Shown here: positions 1 through 6,600 of the stretch, in pieces | Layout of the letters: each line of letters begins with the position of its first letter | Position numbering within the stretch: the stretch's first letter is position 1 | NCBI GenBank assembly: GCA_050289385.1 | Contig: JBNKFQ010000092.1 | Coordinates: 1-9,918 of the forward strand | From: JBNKFQ01 sp050289385 | GTDB taxonomy: Bacteria; Pseudomonadota; Gammaproteobacteria; Pseudomonadales; Porticoccaceae | Direction of reading: 5' to 3' | Length of the DNA stretch: 9,918 nucleotides | Made by a program: the position numbers and the translations under genes | The notes under the pieces: model-generated | What the model was told of the DNA's origin: nothing | The model's database searches: none | What the model saw: the letters and a program-made list of their open reading frames with translations, nothing else

Positions 1-261
1 GGAAAAGGCGACCAGCTTCTCGTGATGGCAGCTTTCGCAACGTACCCGCAGGAACCCGTGTTCCAGGCGACCGCAGCGGAGGTAATCCTCAAATTCCCGC
101 TGAACGTAGGCAGGCAGGGGTTGCCCTTGCTCCTCAAGGTGTGCCTTGAAGGCCGGGCAGTAATGTTCCACCAAGGGGTAGAGCAGCGTTTGTTCCGGCT
201 GGTGGCGCTGGTGTTCCAGGGTGGATGAAGCAGAAAAAGTGGCGTTCCCTGCCGGGAGCAT
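1..261 (-). CDS. IS91-family transposase, N-terminal part (runs off left edge)
   Basis: The minus strand is open from ATG at 261 to the window edge (87 codons). The translation ends in a cysteine-rich stretch (RCESCHHEKLVAFS), which matches the start of the zinc-binding N-terminal domain of IS91-family transposases; the family's next cysteines and the HUH/Y2 catalytic part would lie outside the window. IS91 enzymes move by a rolling-circle, single-strand mechanism. The preceding residues (HYCPAFKAHLEEQGQPLPAYVQREFEDYLRCG, split here as HYCPAFKAHL then EEQGQPLPAY onward) fit the same domain. The start is uncertain: an in-frame ATG at 312 would add 17 residues and place the LexA-like box inside the gene; neither start has a strong Shine-Dalgarno, but GGA lies about 8 bases before the one chosen. 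No frameshift or stop is seen, so this copy may be intact, unlike the two other IS91 pieces in the window. Confidence 0.8.
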   Translation of the reverse strand, partial: MLPAGNATFSASSTLEHQRHQPEQTLLYPLVEHYCPAFKAHLEEQGQPLPAYVQREFEDYLRCGRLEHGFLRVRCESCHHEKLVAFS

Positions 262-274
262 GGTGCTGTCCGAT

Positions 275-294
275 AACTGTTTATATGTACAGTT
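275..294. promoter_or_regulatory. LexA (SOS) box-like palindrome upstream of the IS91 transposase
   Basis: The 20-mer AACTGTTTATATGTACAGTT contains CTG-N10-CAG with an AT-rich centre, the gammaproteobacterial LexA signature. The palindrome extends to 7-base perfect arms (TAACTGT at 274-280, ACAGTTA at 289-295). It ends 13 bases upstream of the chosen transposase ATG, where bound LexA would block a promoter. That it is a LexA site is inference from the motif; it could instead be a palindrome belonging to the element's end. Confidence 0.55.
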
Positions 295-403
295 ATGACA
301 ACTGGCTGGCATGTCGCAAACGTCATTAGCCCGACTTTCGCAATACGCGGGGTAGTCGAAAGTTAAGTCCCAAAGGAAGCAAAGAAAATTTGTTTTACAT
401 GGG

Positions 404-409
404 TATAAT
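404..409 (+). promoter_or_regulatory. Candidate -10 hexamer upstream of the folded element
   Basis: A perfect TATAAT lies so that transcription would begin near 416, about five bases before the outer stem of the 421-565 structure. I see no good -35 at normal spacing (the region 381-387 is A-rich), and the upstream TG is one base out of position for an extended -10. The promoter call is inference. Confidence 0.3.
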
Positions 410-420
410 TATGCGTGTTA

Positions 421-565
421 GCCCCTTTATCAGTAATAAAAAGGATTTCGAGGCGCCCGTCTGGTGTCGTTGCGAAAACGCCGGCATAGTGGCCCTATGT
501 CAAGTTTTCGCAACGGCGCCAGGTGGGATGGATCGGAGGCCCCCTCTAATTACTGGTAAAGGGGC
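421..565 (+). other. Large nested inverted repeat, candidate structured RNA or single-strand DNA hairpin
   Basis: Three nested stems are visible on the plus strand. The outer stem pairs 421-437 with 549-565 (17 pairs, one T.G). The middle stem pairs 456-479 with 504-527 (24 pairs, four wobbles at 459, 460, 465 and 467). The inner stem pairs 483-489 with 495-501 (7 pairs, one G.T) around a 5-base loop. All six departures from Watson-Crick are G.T on this strand; on the minus strand the same positions would be A.C mismatches. This strand bias suggests selection for folding as plus-strand RNA or ssDNA. The neighbouring IS91 transposase acts on single-stranded ends, so a terminal or regulatory hairpin is one explanation; an independent small RNA is another. 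It resembles no family I can name. Confidence 0.6.
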
Positions 566-679
566 CGGACGTTATTTCGTGCACGTTCCTAATCAGCTTC
601 CAGCCTGAACTTATAACACACTTATAAAAAATAGAGTGTTCACGAAATCGAGTGAAAAGTGGGTGAAAAATTAATATTC

Positions 680-2410
680 TCAGTGAAAGGGAAGAAAAAC
701 AGGTATTAAAAACAAAACAATCGACGAATATAACAGCGATATCGGCAGCCCAATTTTAACAAAGTCCAGCGTATGATATCGCCCAGTATTAAACACCATT
801 AAATTAGTCTGATAACCATAGGGCGTAATAAAACTGGCACTGGCCGCGAAAGCGACAGCCATAATAAAGGGCGTGATATTCAAATCCAGCCCTTGCGCTA
901 CCCCATAGGCAATGGGAAAAGACAACGCGGCGGCGGCGTTGTTGGTAACCAGCTCCGTCAATATCAACGTAAAAGCATAGACCAATACCAACGCCACAAA
1001 GGGTGACTGGCCGTCGATATACAATTTCAGCCATTCGGCCGTGACTGAAATCAGGCCCGAGTGCACCAAGGCCGTAGCCATAGACAGTGCACCGACTATA
1101 GTCACCCACAGATCAAAGGGAATGCGCTGCTTTAATTCATTTGCCGACAGGGTATTGGTGAGGGTGAGAAGAGCCAGGTAATAAAATATATTCTCAAAGA
1201 TCGGCGCTATTTGCAGCACCGTGGCAGCTATGGCGGCGAGAAAACCGCCGACGGCTGCAACTTCCTGAAAATGGGTCAGATTCCGGACCAGGTTGATTTC
1301 AGAAAGAATAAAAAAGTTTCGATAGAGGTTGTTTTTTTTAATAAACTCATCGCCTATCGCCAATATAAGGTCATCCCCAGCCTGCAGCGTCAGTTCTCCC
1401 AGTTTCCCCGATAGTTCTTCACCGTGCCGGCGTATAGCGACAACGGCGGCATCGAAAAGTGAACGAAAACCAACGGATTTCAACGTTTTCCCTATCAGCA
1501 TCGAGTGGTTGGTAATCACCACTTCTTTTAAGTTTTGTGCGAGAAAACCATTGCTGTTGGCAAATGTCACGAGTCCTTTAAATTGATCCAACTGATGGAT
1601 ATCGTGAATATCGCCGGAAAATATCAGCTTATCATCCGGCTGAATAACCTCAGTGGGCCTGGCCGGGCTAATCAGCGACCCGCTGCGGACTATTTCCACC
1701 AAAAACAGCGAACCCAGGTGCCGCAATCCATTCTCTTCGATGGTTTTTCCACAGAGTGGGGAATCAAGCTCAACCTCGGTTTCAATAAAATAGGGCGGTT
1801 TCTCGTTAACTTCTGTTACCCGGCTTGGCAGCAACGGTGACAATAAAAACAACAACAGACCGCAACTGAAAAACACGGAAAGACCAAATAAGGAAAAATC
1901 GAAAAATTCAAAGGGTGCTTCCCCTTCATTCAATAACAGGCTGTTGAGAATCAAATTGGTGGATGTTCCGATCAGGGTAATGGTGCCACCTAAAATCGCT
2001 GCATAGGAAAGCGGAATCAGCAAGCGTGACGCGGGGTGGTGAGGGTTGGCCTTAACAACACTGATTAACGTGGCGACAACGGCAGTATTATTCATAAAGG
2101 CAGAGCTTAAACCTGACACCAGATAAACACGTATAAAAGAGAAACAATAGTGGCGGTCAATCAAAGAGCGCCCGAGTTTTTTCAGCAGCTGTGTTTTTTC
2201 AATCGCCGCGGAAGCGACCAGAATCAGCAACAAAGTGATGACACCGGTATTGATGGAATTTTCCAGCACCTCGCGAAAGGAAATGGTCTGGGTTACCACC
2301 AGGGCCACCAAAGCGCTGGAAAATAGAAACACAGGGCGTTTATTTGTAAAAATAAGCGACCCGATGAGGATAACAAAAATGCTGAGAACGAAAAATCGTT
2401 GTGTATCCAT
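680..2410 (-). CDS. SLC13-family permease with central TrkA_C domains, probable sulfate transporter
   Basis: The 576-residue protein is an integral membrane transporter of the SLC13 (DASS/ArsB-NhaD-like) type. Hydrophobic helices occupy about residues 5-70 and 95-200, then a soluble block at about 205-375 looks like two TrkA_C (RCK_C) regulatory domains, and further helices fill the C-terminal 190 residues. Family motifs are MNNTAVVA (106-113), GTITLIGTSTNL (142-153), and near the C-terminus TNNAAAALSFPIA and SFITPYGYQTNLMV. Proteins of this architecture are often encoded beside cysDNC, where sulfate is the expected substrate; the substrate is inferred from context. It begins 46 bases after the cysN stop on the same strand and is probably the last gene of the cys operon. 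The Shine-Dalgarno before ATG at 2410 is weak. Confidence 0.85.
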   Translation of the reverse strand: MDTQRFFVLSIFVILIGSLIFTNKRPVFLFSSALVALVVTQTISFREVLENSINTGVITLLLILVASAAIEKTQLLKKLGRSLIDRHYCFSFIRVYLVSGLSSAFMNNTAVVATLISVVKANPHHPASRLLIPLSYAAILGGTITLIGTSTNLILNSLLLNEGEAPFEFFDFSLFGLSVFFSCGLLLFLLSPLLPSRVTEVNEKPPYFIETEVELDSPLCGKTIEENGLRHLGSLFLVEIVRSGSLISPARPTEVIQPDDKLIFSGDIHDIHQLDQFKGLVTFANSNGFLAQNLKEVVITNHSMLIGKTLKSVGFRSLFDAAVVAIRRHGEELSGKLGELTLQAGDDLILAIGDEFIKKNNLYRNFFILSEINLVRNLTHFQEVAAVGGFLAAIAATVLQIAPIFENIFYYLALLTLTNTLSANELKQRIPFDLWVTIVGALSMATALVHSGLISVTAEWLKLYIDGQSPFVALVLVYAFTLILTELVTNNAAAALSFPIAYGVAQGLDLNITPFIMAVAFAASASFITPYGYQTNLMVFNTGRYHTLDFVKIGLPISLLYSSIVLFLIPVFLPFH

Positions 2411-2456
2411 AGACGCTTATTTCAAATTGATAAACCCGGACAAGCAGTTTTTTACG

Positions 2457-3854
2457 TTAATCCGGAAAATACCTGTCGATAAGTTTATGTAACTCGGCTT
2501 TGAAACCCTTAATATCGACAAGACTGGAGACTTCGGCCTGGATGTTTTCCCGCGCAGGTTCAATAATCATCCCCGCGCCGACGGTTACATTGGAAATACG
2601 GTCAATGATTATAAATGACCCCGTTCCTTTATTGGTGGCATAACGGTCAAAAGTGACCTTCTGTGTAAGCTGAATATCACACACAGCGATTTCATTTAAC
2701 TTCAGGTGATCAGTGCTTTGCCGCTCCAGCGTGTTGACATCGATCCTGGATTCGACCGCCTGAATATAGCCCGAGGTAAACATAGTCGCCAGCTTAATAT
2801 GATACTGCTTATGAGGCTGCAATAACTCTTCCGCCATCCACACGACATAGGCTTTAAACCCATCAGACTGCAGGGGGAGATCGTCTTCTTTAACAATCAT
2901 ATCGCCCCGGCTGATATCAATTTCATCCTCCAACGTCAAGGTAACCGCTTGCGAAGGGCCGGCGATATCCAACTCCCCATCAAAGGTTGAAATAGTTTTA
3001 ATGCGGGATGTCTTTCCCGAAGGCAGGGTCATAATCGGGTCGCCGGGTTGAATAACCCCGGACAGAATGCTACCGCTAAACCCCCTGAAATTGTGATTGG
3101 GACGGTTGACGTATTGAACCGGAAAACGAAAATTCTCAAGATTGTGGTCCCGGGTGATTTCAACCGTCTCCAACAGACTGATCAGTGTATCCCCCGTATA
3201 CCAGGGCATGGCGCTTCCGGATTCCACCACATTGTCGCCTTTTAGTGCTGAAATCGGTACGAAAGCCATATCCAAAATATTCAACTGAGAGGCGAAAGCC
3301 TGATAATCGGCTTTTATCCGTTCAAAAACCGAGCGTGAATAGCCGACCAAATCCATCTTATTGACAGCGACTATAGTATGCCGAATGCCCAACAGAGACA
3401 CGATAAAACTATGGCGCCTGGTTTGTTCCAGTACGCCGCGCCGAGCGTCGATAAGAATAATCGCCAGGTCCGCTGTCGACGCACCCGTGGCCATATTGCG
3501 GGTATATTGTTCATGCCCAGGGGTGTCGGCAATAATAAACTTGCGTTTATCCGTGGTGAAATAGCGATAGGCAACATCAATAGTGATTCCCTGTTCCCTT
3601 TCCGACTGCAGGCCATCGACCAACAGGGCCAGGTCAATCGCTTCTCCTGTGGTGCCCATTTTCTTGCTGTCTTGAGTGACCGATGCGAGTTGATCCTCGA
3701 AAATTGTTTTGGAATCGTGCAACAGGCGCCCGATCAAGGTGCTTTTACCGTCGTCGACACTGCCACAGGTAATAAACCTCAGCAGATCATTTTGCTGGTA
3801 CCGATCCAGGTAATCAAGAATATTGGTTTGAGTCTCAGTGTAGTTATTTGTCAC
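2457..3854 (-). CDS. cysN: Sulfate adenylyltransferase subunit 1 (GTPase)
   Basis: CysN is the GTPase subunit of ATP sulfurylase: GTP hydrolysis drives adenylation of sulfate to APS on CysD in the cytoplasm. All GTPase motifs are present: G1 GSVDDGKST (31-39), G3 DTPGH (110-114), G4 NKMD (165-168) and G5 SALKGDN, followed by the EF-Tu-like beta-barrel domains. An open frame continues upstream to an ATG at 3959, but I chose GTG at 3854. The family's usual N-terminus (NILDYLDRYQQNDLLRFITC) begins just after it, AAGGA lies 7 bases before it, and the longer form would add 35 residues lying inside cysC. The resulting 465 residues are normal for a stand-alone CysN with no fused kinase. It overlaps the cysC end by 11 bases, implying translational coupling. 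Confidence 0.95.
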   Translation of the reverse strand: MTNNYTETQTNILDYLDRYQQNDLLRFITCGSVDDGKSTLIGRLLHDSKTIFEDQLASVTQDSKKMGTTGEAIDLALLVDGLQSEREQGITIDVAYRYFTTDKRKFIIADTPGHEQYTRNMATGASTADLAIILIDARRGVLEQTRRHSFIVSLLGIRHTIVAVNKMDLVGYSRSVFERIKADYQAFASQLNILDMAFVPISALKGDNVVESGSAMPWYTGDTLISLLETVEITRDHNLENFRFPVQYVNRPNHNFRGFSGSILSGVIQPGDPIMTLPSGKTSRIKTISTFDGELDIAGPSQAVTLTLEDEIDISRGDMIVKEDDLPLQSDGFKAYVVWMAEELLQPHKQYHIKLATMFTSGYIQAVESRIDVNTLERQSTDHLKLNEIAVCDIQLTQKVTFDRYATNKGTGSFIIIDRISNVTVGAGMIIEPARENIQAEVSSLVDIKGFKAELHKLIDRYFPD

Positions 3855-4446
3855 ACAGATATCCTTTTTCCCTGAGCTGAGAAAAAATATTCTCCGCTGC
3901 CTGCTCGGCGGTCGTTTTACGGGTGTCAATGCGAATTTCCGCCGCCAGAGGGGCTTCATAGCTCGAGTCGATACCGGTAAAGTATTTAATCACGCCATTG
4001 CGCGCTTTCGAATACAACCCCTTTGGGTCTCTTTTAACACACTCCTCCAACGGCGTATCGACAAAAATTTCCACAAACTCATCCTTCCCCACCAATTTGC
4101 GCGCCCTTTCCCTATCCTCCCGAAAAGGAGAAATAAACGCCGTCAACACGATGAGCCCGGCGTCGACAAACAACTTCGACACTTCCGCAATTCTGCGAAT
4201 ATTTTCGATACGGTCATCGTTGGAAAAATAGAGATCACAGCAGAGTCCGTGCCTGATATTATCACCGTCCAGTAAATAGGTGTGGCCACCGGCCAGGGCA
4301 ATTTTCTCCTCCAATATGCCCGCGATAGTGGATTTTCCAGAGCCACTGAATCCGGTAAACCACAGCACGCAGGGTTTCTGATTTTTCGCTTCACTTCTTT
4401 TCTGTTTGGAAATTCTATGATGATGCCATACGATATTGTCGTTCAT
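3844..4446 (-). CDS. cysC: Adenylylsulfate (APS) kinase
   Basis: CysC phosphorylates the 3' hydroxyl of APS with ATP to give PAPS, the donor for sulfite formation or sulfotransfer. The 200-residue protein has Walker A GFSGSGKST (32-40), the nucleotide motif DGDNIRHGL (60-68), ISPFRxxR with the conserved serine at 106, DPKGLYSKAR (140-149) and the lid motif FTGIDSSYEAP (156-166). The usual DLGFS appears as DLYFS, a minor change. Its ATG shares one base with the cysD stop (TAATG), so it is coupled to cysD. Its place between cysD and cysN is uncommon; cysC usually follows cysN, is fused to it, or follows a permease gene. Confidence 0.95.
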   Translation of the reverse strand: MNDNIVWHHHRISKQKRSEAKNQKPCVLWFTGFSGSGKSTIAGILEEKIALAGGHTYLLDGDNIRHGLCCDLYFSNDDRIENIRRIAEVSKLFVDAGLIVLTAFISPFREDRERARKLVGKDEFVEIFVDTPLEECVKRDPKGLYSKARNGVIKYFTGIDSSYEAPLAAEIRIDTRKTTAEQAAENIFSQLREKGYLCDK

Positions 4447-5360
4447 TAGAAATACCCTTCAGCCTTTTTACGTTCCATAGAGCCGGACTGATCGCTATCA
4501 ATGACCCGCCCCTGTCGCTCAGAGGTTTTGGTTAACAGCATTTCTTGAATAATCTCGGGAAGCGTGCTGGCCGTTGAAGAAATAGCCCCGGTCAAGGGAT
4601 AACAACCCAAAGTTCGGAAGCGAATAAGCTCCTGCTTCGGGACCTCACCGTCCTCTAAGGGCATGCGATCATCGTCAACCATGATTTTAACGCTGTCCCG
4701 CTCAACAACCGGTCGCCGTGCGGAAAAATATAAAGGAACAATCTCAATATTTTCCAGGTATATATATTGCCACACATCCAACTCGGTCCAGTTGGATAAG
4801 GGAAACACGCGAATGGATTCCCCTTTGTTAATTCGGCCGTTAAAAATATTCCAAAGCTCGGGCCGCTGATTTTTCGGATCCCAGCGGTGGTTGGCGTCCC
4901 GAAATGAATAGACCCGTTCTTTAGCGCGTGACTTTTCTTCATCCCTTCTGGCGCCGCCAATAGCGGCGTCAAACTTATATTTGCTTAACGCCTGTTTTAA
5001 TGCCTGGGTTTTCATTATGTCGGTATGGGTTGCGCTGCCGTGTTTGAAGGGGCTGATTCCCATCGCCAGGCCTTCCGGGTTTTTATAGACAATCAAATCC
5101 AAACCCAGCTTTTTCGCGGCGTTGTCCCGAAACGCTATCATTTCCCTGAACTTCCAATTGGTATCGACGTGGAGCAGGGGGAAGGGGATTTTTCCGGGGT
5201 GGAAGGCCTTTCGCGCTAAGTGTAATAAGACGGAGGAATCTTTCCCTATGGAATAGAGCATAACCGGGTTGTCAAATTCCGCGGCAACCTCGCGAAATAT
5301 ATAGATGCTCTCCGCTTCGAGTAGCTCGAGATGAGTTAGTTTTTTGGGGAGTAACTTCAT
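4446..5360 (-). CDS. cysD: Sulfate adenylyltransferase subunit 2
   Basis: CysD is the catalytic PP-loop subunit of ATP sulfurylase, joining sulfate and ATP into APS and pyrophosphate together with CysN. The 304 residues match the family length. The PP-loop SIGKDS is at 37-42, the conserved GGARRDEEKSRAKER at 135-149, FPLSNWTELDVWQYI at 186-200, and FRTLGCYPLTGA near the C-terminus. GAGG lies 8 bases before the ATG at 5360. It is the first gene of the cysD-cysC-cysN-permease operon, so the operon promoter should lie in the gap to its right. No downstream reductase or sulfotransferase gene is present in the window, so whether PAPS goes to cysteine synthesis or to sulfation cannot be told. Confidence 0.96.
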   Translation of the reverse strand: MKLLPKKLTHLELLEAESIYIFREVAAEFDNPVMLYSIGKDSSVLLHLARKAFHPGKIPFPLLHVDTNWKFREMIAFRDNAAKKLGLDLIVYKNPEGLAMGISPFKHGSATHTDIMKTQALKQALSKYKFDAAIGGARRDEEKSRAKERVYSFRDANHRWDPKNQRPELWNIFNGRINKGESIRVFPLSNWTELDVWQYIYLENIEIVPLYFSARRPVVERDSVKIMVDDDRMPLEDGEVPKQELIRFRTLGCYPLTGAISSTASTLPEIIQEMLLTKTSERQGRVIDSDQSGSMERKKAEGYF

Positions 5361-5388
5361 TTATACCTCACTTGGGGAGATGCGGCGG

Positions 5389-5400
5389 ATTGATATCAAT
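5389..5400. promoter_or_regulatory. Perfect 12-base palindrome upstream of cysD
   Basis: ATTGATATCAAT is a perfect palindrome 28 bases upstream of the cysD start codon. It could be an operator in the leader of the cys operon. It is not an FNR site, because the TTGAT/ATCAA halves touch without the four-base spacer. No regulator can be named. Confidence 0.25.
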
Positions 5401-5666
5401 ACATAGTTTGGGGGTATGGTTTGGATGCGTAGTTTACGTGGATAGTCTGGTTCGATGTGTTCATTCCTATATTCGGGGACGATAAATCTTTAAGTTTTGA
5501 AAGCCATATATAGATGTCACTATTTTAACGTCAAAAAAGGAACAGTAAATTGAGCAGAATATAGTGGAAATTAATCGCACGATTCATATTCAATTACGTT
5601 TTCAAAAGACAGTAACTCAACAATAATTATTACTCAATAATATATTTGCTAAATATCAATGGTTAG

Positions 5667-5742
5667 TTGTGTGCAATTGTTGATGATTGTGATTAAAGCA
5701 TCATAGATTAAATAGTTCATCTAAGATTGATTGTGCACACAA
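5667..5742. repeat. Imperfect inverted repeat enclosing two small hairpins
   Basis: TTGTGTGCAAT (5667-5677) pairs with 5730-5742 except for a two-base bulge at 5734-5735. Between the arms are two adjacent small stems, ATGAT/ATCAT (5683-5687 with 5700-5704) and AGAT/ATCT (5705-5708 with 5719-5722), giving a possible three-way junction. The inner stems are short and AT-rich and may be chance in such DNA. The function is unknown; the site lies between cysD and the dehydrogenase remnant. Confidence 0.3.
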
Positions 5743-5860
5743 TTTAGGTATAACGGTGAATATCTGCATCAATTGAATTATTAACTAAAATATATTCTTT
5801 AAATTGATGAAAATCATACTTAATGAAGTTGTAGAAGTAGTTTTGTATCCATAAAAAAAC

Positions 5861-6043
5861 GTGAAACCAGGAGATGCCATAGTATTAAAGCACGATGTCA
5901 CCAGTGAAATCGATTGGAATTCGGTAATCCAGAATACACTCAATAGTTTTAATAAGCTGGATGTGCTGATAAACAATGCCAGTATCCACAGCCACCTGAC
6001 TGATTTTTTGATATATCAAATGAAAAATGGCGGGAAGTTCTGA
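5861..6043 (+). pseudogene. Short-chain dehydrogenase/reductase fragment
   Basis: The translation reads GDAIVLKHDVTSEIDWNSVI then FNKLDVLINNASI, which matches the middle of classical SDR enzymes: the D-V-T-x-E-x-D-W segment and the NNAG motif (here NNAS). The N-terminal Rossmann glycine motif TGxxxGIG is missing: it would lie upstream, where the sequence is AT-rich and non-coding. After NNASI the text jumps to YQMKNGGKF and a stop, as if about 35 residues before the usual MKxxGxGSIVN segment were deleted and the rest lost. The SYK catalytic residues are therefore absent. It is a remnant, not a working enzyme. The open frame on the opposite strand (5885-6130) is taken to be its shadow. Confidence 0.6.
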
Positions 6044-6138
6044 AGATCCTTTTATAACCTTCTCATTACACTGTTCTATATGTGATTCAATATCTCGATA
6101 TTTCCTGGATATAGCTGTTGAAGTTAGCATTCAAGATA

Positions 6139-6217
6139 CCAGCGCATAGTCACATGGGGATTAGGGGCTTCCTCTCCCGGGGAGGCCTTGGCCTTATTGC
6201 CCTTGCCTCGCTTGGCT
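6139..6217. repeat. 79-base direct repeat, copy A (within IS91 fragment)
   Basis: This stretch matches 9607-9685 in the same orientation with two differences (positions 6150 and about 6201), 77 of 79 identical. Both encode the IS91 segment AKRGxGNKAKASPGEEAPNP on the minus strand. The copies lie 3.47 kb apart and could support recombination that deletes the intervening block. Confidence 0.9.
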
Positions 6218-6264
6218 GGTGTCACCTCCGCCCGGTACCGGCTGCTGGGGCCGAATACGCCGTG

Positions 6265-6342
6265 ACAAATTCATCGGGAATGAATTTGGGCCGCTTTAGC
6301 GGACCTGCGAAGCAGGTGAGTATCAGGGAAGATACGAACAAA
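6265..6342. repeat. 73-base insert of four consecutive hairpins flanked by ACAAA
   Basis: Inside the IS91 fragment lies extra sequence between ACAAA (6265-6269) and ACAAA (6338-6342), a possible 5-base target duplication. It consists almost wholly of four perfect small hairpins in a row: AAATTCAT/ATGAATTT (6267-6287, loop 5), CCGCT/AGCGG (6291-6302, loop 2), ACCTGC/GCAGGT (6303-6317, loop 3) and GTATC/GATAC (6320-6335, loop 6). Removing 73 bases restores the expected junction between NLTRF and HGVF. It looks like a miniature palindromic element; I recognise no named family. Confidence 0.6.
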
Positions 6343-6600
6343 CCGGGTGAGGTTGACCCGGGGTTTGGGCGCCAGGGCGGCCAGTTTCGCCATAAAATCC
6401 AATGGCTCGAAAATGACTGGGTGGTGCCGTCCTGGTACGGGGTTTTCAGCCGGTAGCGTACGTTGCCCTGACCAGTCGGGGACAAGCGCTGTTCCGAGAG
6501 TGCCGGCCGACTGATGTAGCGGTACAGCCGTTCCAGCTTGTCCCGCTCATCGGCTTTAACGGCCACGCCCGTGTGCAGCGAAAACCCGGCCATCTGGCCC

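Larger units (their letters stand above)
262..679. other. Non-coding gap between IS91 transposase and SLC13 gene
   Basis: I see no credible gene in these 418 bases. They hold the LexA-like box, a 7-base inverted repeat (ACTTTCG 334-340 / CGAAAGT 357-363), a TATAAT hexamer, and the large nested inverted repeat at 421-565. A weaker stem (615-622 with 633-640, 7 of 8 pairs around an A-rich loop) sits about 40 bases past the permease stop and may help end the cys transcript, although it lacks a clean U-tract. The octamer TTTCGCAA or its complement TTGCGAAA recurs at 337-344, 471-478 and 506-513, and also inside the transposase around 33-40. The gap probably contains the upstream end of the IS91 element, but I cannot place its boundary. 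Confidence 0.5.
5361..5860. other. AT-rich intergenic region, cys operon upstream region
   Basis: These 500 bases contain no credible gene. The part next to cysD (about 5405-5460) has loosely repeated units of 15-17 bases built on AGTTTGG / AGTTTACG / AGTCTGGTT, on the plus strand. Beyond 5480 the sequence becomes strongly AT-rich and should contain the cys promoter, possibly a CysB-type site since those have no strict consensus, but I cannot assign -35 and -10 boxes with confidence. A multi-stem inverted repeat lies at 5667-5742. Confidence 0.4.
6139..6600 (-). pseudogene. IS91-family transposase, C-terminal fragment A (frameshifted, with insert)
   Basis: Read on the minus strand from about 6600, the sequence gives LGQMAGFSLHTGVAVKADER, then RDKLERLYRYISRPALSEQR and NVRYRLKTPYQDGTTQ, typical of the C-terminal half of IS91 transposases. 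A one-base loss after DGTTQ shifts the frame; the next frame reads IFEPLDFMAKLAALAPKPRV and NLTRF. A 73-base insertion then shifts it again, and HGVFGPSSRYRAEVTPAKRG followed by EEAPNPHVTMRW continues in the third frame. Homology stops at MRW (6139), where the family normally continues AQRLKRVFNIDI. The N-terminal half is absent and the upstream side abuts a cytochrome fragment. It is clearly dead. Confidence 0.85.

Noticed and set aside
421..565. Integron attC site
   Set aside because: The stems are far longer and lack extrahelical bases, and no GTTRRRY/RYYYAAC core pair closes them.
421..565. Retron msr-msd RNA
   Set aside because: No reverse transcriptase gene is present nearby and no priming guanosine arrangement was seen.
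390..608. 72-codon open frame over the large inverted repeat
   Set aside because: No family resemblance, no good ribosome binding site, and the DNA is explained by nested stems.
3855..3959. 35-residue N-terminal extension of CysN
   Set aside because: It lies inside cysC in another frame, is unlike CysN, and a GTG with AAGGA ahead fits the family start.
5389..5400. FNR site
   Set aside because: The half-sites are adjacent, without the four-base spacer required.
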